Source of the DNA: Syntrophobacterales bacterium
GTDB lineage: Bacteria; Desulfobacterota; Syntrophorhabdia; Syntrophorhabdales; WCHB1-27
Length of the DNA: 8,648 nt
NCBI GenBank assembly: GCA_017881765.1
Contig: JADGQN010000188.1
Span: 1-8,648, forward strand
Reading direction: 5' to 3'
In this document: positions 5,358 to 8,648 of the stretch, piece by piece
Numbering within the stretch: the first letter of the stretch is position 1
Layout: each line of letters begins with the position of its first letter
Program-made: the position numbers and the translations under genes
The notes under the pieces: model-generated
The model's database searches: none
What the model saw: only the letters and a program-made list of their open reading frames with translations
What the model was told of the DNA's origin: nothing

Positions 5358-6767
5358 GTGAAGAAGCGGAGCATCTTTCTAAAGATATACCTTTGGTTCT
5401 GGCTCACTACTGCCCTTATTCTTGTCGCGCAAATCGGTTTTCACAGACTTACGGAGACGGACCACCCGATAGCTCTCCACTTGGAGCGGACCTTGAAGCC
5501 TGTTCTGTCGATGTACGGACGTACAGCCTTGCAGTATCATCTCCGTGGAGACCGCGCGGCATTACGGAGTTGGACCGATGAGCTGAAAGCCTCAACCGCC
5601 TTGAATGCTTACCTCGTCGATCCGGAGGGTCAAGACGTCACCGGAGCTCCCCTATTACCAGAGGTGAGGGCGGTGGCAGCGCGAGCTCGACAATCGGGCG
5701 AAACTGAACTCTCTTTATTAAAACACAGGGTATTACTAGCACTGCCCCTGGCTGCCGAAGATGGCAGCTCCTTTTACGTGGTTGCCGATATGTCAGGGAA
5801 GGCCTTCATTCCTCCTCCGCGAAGGAGCCCTTTTCTTGAGGCATTCCGGCTGCTCATGGCTCTTGCCGTGTCGGGCGGTGTTTGCTACGGGCTTGCCCGT
5901 TATCTGACCTCACCGGTTGTCAAGCTCCGTGAGGCGACACAACGGTTCACCGGTGGTGACCTGACAGTGCGAGTTGGCAAGGAGGTAAGCAGGCGAAAGG
6001 ACGAATTCTCCGGGCTTGCCGAGGATTTTAACCGTATGGCAGAGCGTATCGAATCTTTGATGACGCAACAGCGACAGCTGCTTGGCGACATTTCTCATGA
6101 ACTCCGATCCCCGCTTACGCGGCTGAATCTCGCATTGGAACTTGCACGACGACAAATGGGAATGGATGCCGTGACGTCCCTCAACCGGATCGAAACGGAA
6201 GCTGAGCTACTCGAAGAAATGATCGATCAGGTTCTCACCCTTACCCGTTTGCAAGGGGGCATAGAGGCAGTCCCGATGACATCCGTCGATGTAGAAAAAC
6301 TAGTGGCGGAGATAGCAGACGATGCGGACTTCGAAGCCCATGCCCGTAGCTGCACCGTGAGGTTTGCCGAAAGCGTACCCTGCACGGTATCGGGCAACGA
6401 AGAGCTGCTGCGCCGGGCCGTCGAAAACATTGTGCGCAATGGCGTTCGATATGCCCGGGAAAACACCACAGTAGATATTTCCGTTCGGCTGACCACAGAG
6501 GATTCAGTCTCATGCGCAGAGATCACTGTTCGTGATTACGGCGCGGGAGTCCCGGAAGAGGAAATCCCTCACCTGTTTCGGCCGTTCTACAGGGTATCCA
6601 ATGCTCGCGAACGACAAACAGGAGGCGCAGGTCTTGGCCTTGCCATTGCTGAACGCGCAGTGAACCTCCATCGTGGCTCCATTAAGGTCTCGAATGCCAC
6701 GGATGGCGGATTAATCGCCGTCATACGATTACCCTTGCCGTCTGGCCTTCCGGCCTCCGGCACGTGA
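5358..6767 (+). CDS. cpxA: CpxA-like membrane sensor histidine kinase
   Basis: A 469-residue inner-membrane sensor. TM1 is at about 9-28 and TM2 at about 160-182, enclosing a periplasmic sensor region of about 130 residues. A HAMP linker follows (183-235), then a dimerisation/phosphoacceptor helix with H247 (LLGDISHELRSPLTRL, very like E. coli CpxA). The ATPase domain shows an N box (ENIVRNGVRYA, about 356-366), G1 (DYGAGV, 393-398), F box (LFRPFYR) and G2 (GGAGLGLAI, 422-430). All key residues are intact. The start is GTG at 5358 with AGGAAAG just upstream, 9 nt after the regulator stop. Its probable role is to sense envelope stress and phosphorylate the adjacent regulator. The Spy/CpxP-like protein encoded nearby could act on its periplasmic domain, as CpxP does in E. 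coli; that is inference. Confidence 0.92.
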   Translation: MKKRSIFLKIYLWFWLTTALILVAQIGFHRLTETDHPIALHLERTLKPVLSMYGRTALQYHLRGDRAALRSWTDELKASTALNAYLVDPEGQDVTGAPLLPEVRAVAARARQSGETELSLLKHRVLLALPLAAEDGSSFYVVADMSGKAFIPPPRRSPFLEAFRLLMALAVSGGVCYGLARYLTSPVVKLREATQRFTGGDLTVRVGKEVSRRKDEFSGLAEDFNRMAERIESLMTQQRQLLGDISHELRSPLTRLNLALELARRQMGMDAVTSLNRIETEAELLEEMIDQVLTLTRLQGGIEAVPMTSVDVEKLVAEIADDADFEAHARSCTVRFAESVPCTVSGNEELLRRAVENIVRNGVRYARENTTVDISVRLTTEDSVSCAEITVRDYGAGVPEEEIPHLFRPFYRVSNARERQTGGAGLGLAIAERAVNLHRGSIKVSNATDGGLIAVIRLPLPSGLPASGT

Positions 6768-6771
6768 GGCC
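6752..6771 (+). terminator. Hairpin overlapping the kinase stop codon
   Basis: GGCCTC-CGGCACGT-GAGGCC, a 6-bp GC-rich stem with an 8-nt loop; the right arm begins within the TGA stop. It is followed by ATTATTCC rather than a T run, so as an intrinsic terminator it would be weak. Confidence 0.25.
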
Positions 6772-7094
6772 ATTATTCCAGTTTATGATTGAACAACGGC
6801 TCATCTCTATGCGTGTTTTATGAAATCATCAAGACTCTTTGCAAATGGCCCATCTATTTTACCACTTGCAACATTCACTCCCGCAATTATTGGCCAGAAT
6901 CACGCTTCCAGGAAGTAGCAAATGAGACTGCGTGATCTATCGGGAACACGTGCAAATATTCGTTTTCAGGCATACTGAAGTGAGTTGAAGATTACGCTTT
7001 GAAACGACGTAACAATGCGTATCAGTGGCTTGGCTCTGCCGCCTCCGCCTGGGTGCCTTTGATAGGCACTTCTTCTTCATTGCATTGATGAGTG
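6768..7094. other. Gene-free AT-rich gap between convergent genes
   Basis: This 327-nt stretch lies between the kinase stop and the stop of the methyltransferase-like gene on the other strand. The first line counted is about 35% G+C. The only structure seen is the hairpin at 7053-7069. Short open frames (32 aa on plus from about 6820, 47 aa on minus from about 7083) lack ribosome sites and protein-like composition. No RNA gene recognised. Confidence 0.5.
7053..7069 (+). terminator. Candidate hairpin terminator between convergent genes
   Basis: GTGCCT-TTGAT-AGGCAC is a perfect 6-bp stem with a 5-nt loop. On the plus strand it is followed by TTCTTCTTCAT, moderately T-rich, so it could end read-through from the two-component operon before the opposing methyltransferase gene. 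On the minus strand no T run follows. Confidence 0.4.
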
Positions 7095-7571
7095 TTAACG
7101 ATTCCATAGCCGAGGGAAGAACCTTCCTGTTCGTGCCGCATATACACGGTATTCGTTTTGAAATTTCTCTAACATCACCTTTTCCTCCCGGATGACAAGC
7201 TGGTGCCAGACTGGGTGCAGCAATATAGCGAAGAACAGGATAATCCAGGAATTGAAGTACAGAGCTATGGATGGGACTATAAAGGTAATCCAAGCGGCGT
7301 ACATAGGATGACGAAACCATTTGAAAGGGCCCATGGTGCAGAACTCTTCTTTGGCCCACCAGTTTCGCAGGGTCCGTATGGTCCAGAAAAGTAGCCCCAA
7401 TCCGCTGGCAGCAAGCATCACGCCGATAACTTTTACAGGTGTCTGATTGGCAAATATCTCTACATGTCCCAGTACGTGGTCCACCCAAACAGCCAGCCTT
7501 AACCATACAATGCTAATGACCGCGCCCATCGGGCCGACGCCAAATAGTTTTTGTCGTCTGCTGATATTCAT
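7095..7571 (-). CDS. Short ICMT/PEMT-like membrane methyltransferase
   Basis: A 158-residue membrane protein with hydrophobic segments at about 14-31, 46-64, 92-107 and 108-125. The signature is clear: FKWFRHPMYAAW (RHP at 87-89), then IREEKVML (EE at 129-130), then F..EY..Y...TGRF.PR at the C-terminus, the usual end of this family. The length suits compact bacterial ICMT/PEMT-type proteins, which use S-adenosylmethionine; the substrate is not known. I chose ATG at 7571 because AGGAG lies 6 nt upstream; a TTG directly before it (7574) is spaced too closely. It is distinct from the 236-residue relative at 614-1324, which has a different C-terminal extension. It stands alone, convergent to the kinase gene and with a 382-nt gap upstream. 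Confidence 0.85.
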   Translation of the reverse strand: MNISRRQKLFGVGPMGAVISIVWLRLAVWVDHVLGHVEIFANQTPVKVIGVMLAASGLGLLFWTIRTLRNWWAKEEFCTMGPFKWFRHPMYAAWITFIVPSIALYFNSWIILFFAILLHPVWHQLVIREEKVMLEKFQNEYRVYAARTGRFFPRLWNR

Positions 7572-7665
7572 CAAGCGCTCCTTCGAATCGATGTTACCTG
7601 ATTTCAGCCATCAAAACAACATGCCCACCAATTGAATCACGGTGCTGCTGGTAGTTTCTGACATT

Positions 7666-7694
7666 AGAATATCAACCGCAAGGAATGGGAACAA
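7666..7694 (-). promoter_or_regulatory. Weak candidate promoter for the short methyltransferase-like gene
   Basis: On the minus strand TTGTTC (7694-7689), a 17-nt spacer and TATTCT (7671-7666), matching the sigma-70 hexamers at three and four of six positions. It lies about 95 nt before the start codon. Weak alone; the tandem repeat immediately upstream adds some interest. Confidence 0.25.
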
Positions 7695-7700
7695 GAAATG

Positions 7701-7742
7701 TGTGATGAAGTGGTTGTTTAATGTGATGAAGAGGTTATTTGT
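7701..7742. repeat. Two-copy 21-bp tandem direct repeat
   Basis: Copies at 7701-7721 and 7722-7742 share TGTGATGAAG, then GGTT and TTT, matching at 17 of 21 positions. A 21-bp period is two helical turns, so both copies face the same side of the DNA. They lie just upstream of the candidate -35 element on the minus strand. Confidence 0.6.
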
Positions 7743-7953
7743 GCTCCAGTTGATAGCCAATATCGAACAAAAGCCATGCTGGTTCTTTCCGGCACTCTAT
7801 CATCAACGAGGGAGGAGGTTCTGCATGGAACGGTTCCCCATTACCACCGCAACTCTCCAACCACGGGAAGCAAGGTCAGATTCACCCTTCCAGGAAGTAC
7901 TTCACCTCAAAGAGTATCGCTGCCTCTTCTGTTTTTATGCGTTTCCGGGCGGC

Positions 7954-8648
7954 TCATTCGGGATCCCCTTTCGGGATGACCGGCAGCAAGAGATACGACG
8001 GATACTTTTCGCTGTGGTAGATCTCATGAAGTGTCGTTTTACTGCTACAGAGGTGATACGGGAAATACTCAACATTAGTAAAGCCAGCTGTGCCGGTCGG
8101 GACATCCATGCTCGTGATATCGATACAGATTCGATGACCTTTCTCGAATAGATTTGCGGTGGATAAAATCTCGATCGCGTACTCGTTGATCTCGCCAGGG
8201 ACAACAGGTTTCGAGGCCTCCTTCGTGAGCGGATGCCAAGGCCTCCACGGCTTTGACCTCTCAGGATCGAGAGCCCTGTGCGAGGCCTTGAGCCAGCCTC
8301 TCACCAGCTCCCTCTCCGGAAGCTCAGCCGGAACCGAGGTTTCACCTTCTCTAGCTGTTCTTACCGATACATCCGGTCCCACATCCTTGAGTATCACTAT
8401 CCAGTTCGTATCCTCGCGGTTAATTGAGGCATGGAGATGCAAAGCACTCGGACCGGCAATCAGCGTATCCTCGGGCAAAGGATCGGTGATGTATCTAAGA
8501 CGTTGGACGGTCCGTGTCTGTGTAAGCGGCATCTGGACAAACGCATCCGGTTCCTTGCTACCGTCGCGACTGGAAGGCACGAAAGGTTCCTCGCGCAGGC
8601 GCTCCCAACTGTCAAGATAATATTTCTTCCATTGGGTCTCGGGCAGAG
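7954..8648 (-). CDS. CocE/NonD-family hydrolase, C-terminal part; runs off the right edge
   Basis: The frame stays open from the right edge to TGA at 7956-7954, giving about 230 visible residues. They match the C-terminal beta-sandwich of the CocE/NonD and X-Pro dipeptidyl-peptidase S15 family: QWKKYYLDSWE near the edge, LIAGPSALHLHASINREDTNWIV (read from 8462 leftward), ELVRGWLKASHRALDPERS, PWRPWHPLTKE, VVPGEINEYAIEI, FEKGHRICIDITS and a final LLLPVIP. In this family the N-terminal alpha/beta-hydrolase domain carries the Ser-Asp-His triad and hydrolyses esters or acyl-amide bonds; that part is outside the window, so activity and any signal peptide cannot be judged. It is complete at its C-terminus. 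No terminator is evident after the stop, and no link to the Cpx-type genes is seen. Confidence 0.88.
   Translation of the reverse strand, partial: LPETQWKKYYLDSWERLREEPFVPSSRDGSKEPDAFVQMPLTQTRTVQRLRYITDPLPEDTLIAGPSALHLHASINREDTNWIVILKDVGPDVSVRTAREGETSVPAELPERELVRGWLKASHRALDPERSKPWRPWHPLTKEASKPVVPGEINEYAIEILSTANLFEKGHRICIDITSMDVPTGTAGFTNVEYFPYHLCSSKTTLHEIYHSEKYPSYLLLPVIPKGDPE

Larger units (their letters stand above)
7572..7953. other. Gene-free AT-rich gap with a tandem repeat and weak promoter
   Basis: This 382-nt stretch separates the hydrolase stop from the start of the methyltransferase-like gene, both on the minus strand. A line counted near 7700 is about 35% G+C. It holds the 21-bp tandem repeat (7701-7742) and a weak candidate promoter (7666-7694). 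A plus-strand open frame crossing it (from 7642) continues antisense into the hydrolase gene and shows no domain or ribosome site. No RNA gene recognised. Confidence 0.5.

Noticed and set aside
6937..7506. Minus-strand open frame of 189 codons overlapping the short methyltransferase-like gene
   Set aside because: The overlapping frame at 7095-7571 has the complete family signature and a ribosome site; this one is rich in Cys and Arg with no domain.
6905..7900. 13-base match (CTTCCAGGAAGTA) at 6905-6917 and 7888-7900, possibly ends of an inserted element
   Set aside because: A match of this length is expected by chance in a window of this size; there is no transposase, inverted terminal repeat or target duplication.
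7882..7953. In-frame open codons after the TGA of the hydrolase gene (23 residues ending KYFLEG), suggesting read-through or a premature stop
   Set aside because: The protein already ends at the usual C-terminus of the family (LLLPVIP plus a few residues), and 23 open codons are expected by chance about a third of the time.
7642..8151. Plus-strand open frame of 169 codons
   Set aside because: Its second half is antisense to the clearly recognisable hydrolase gene; composition is not protein-like and there is no ribosome site.

Overview
The window reads as Gram-negative chromosomal DNA. The evidence is a CpxR/CpxA-type two-component system, a Spy/CpxP-like periplasmic protein and lipoproteins with Ser at +2 after the lipobox Cys, the usual outer-membrane pattern. 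The gene mix would suit a deltaproteobacterium or a related lineage. That is an impression only; no marker gene in the window fixes the taxonomy.

Layout from left to right. Positions 1-3224 hold a run of minus-strand genes. In transcription order these are a Spy/CpxP-like protein (2649-3224), a lipoprotein with CsgG/FlgT-like domains (1381-2562), an isoprenylcysteine-methyltransferase-like membrane protein (614-1324), a possible 50-residue membrane peptide (438-590), and the start of a second lipoprotein (from 373 off the left edge) that is clearly a paralogue of the first. Gaps are 86 nt or less and no convincing internal terminator was seen, so the run may be one operon. Next comes a minus-strand gene for a five-EF-hand protein (3550-4404). 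It is divergent from a plus-strand pair encoding a CpxR-like response regulator (4623-5348) and a CpxA-like histidine kinase (5358-6767). After a 327-nt AT-rich gap there is a second, shorter methyltransferase-like membrane protein (7095-7571, minus). A 382-nt gap follows, then the C-terminal part of a CocE/NonD-family hydrolase (7954 to the right edge, minus).

The main result is a predicted local Cpx-type regulon. Two perfect CpxR-type boxes, GTAAA-N5-GTAAA, are present on the minus strand. One (3383-3397) lies 9 nt upstream of a perfect TATAAT ahead of the Spy-like gene. The other (4546-4560) lies in the divergent EF-hand/cpxR-like intergenic region. Over 16 bases including the spacer they differ at one position (GTAAAGAAYTGTAAAG). 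The regulator therefore probably controls itself, the EF-hand protein, and the Spy-like/lipoprotein/methyltransferase run. Pairing an envelope-stress regulator and a Spy-like chaperone with paralogous lipoproteins, a small-molecule or lipid methyltransferase and a calcium-binding protein is not an arrangement I recognise from the E. coli Cpx regulon. It is the most likely new system here.

The two genes at the right end show no visible link to this regulon. The intergenic DNA around them is AT-rich (about 35% G+C in the two lines counted) and contains a 21-bp tandem repeat just upstream of a weak candidate promoter.
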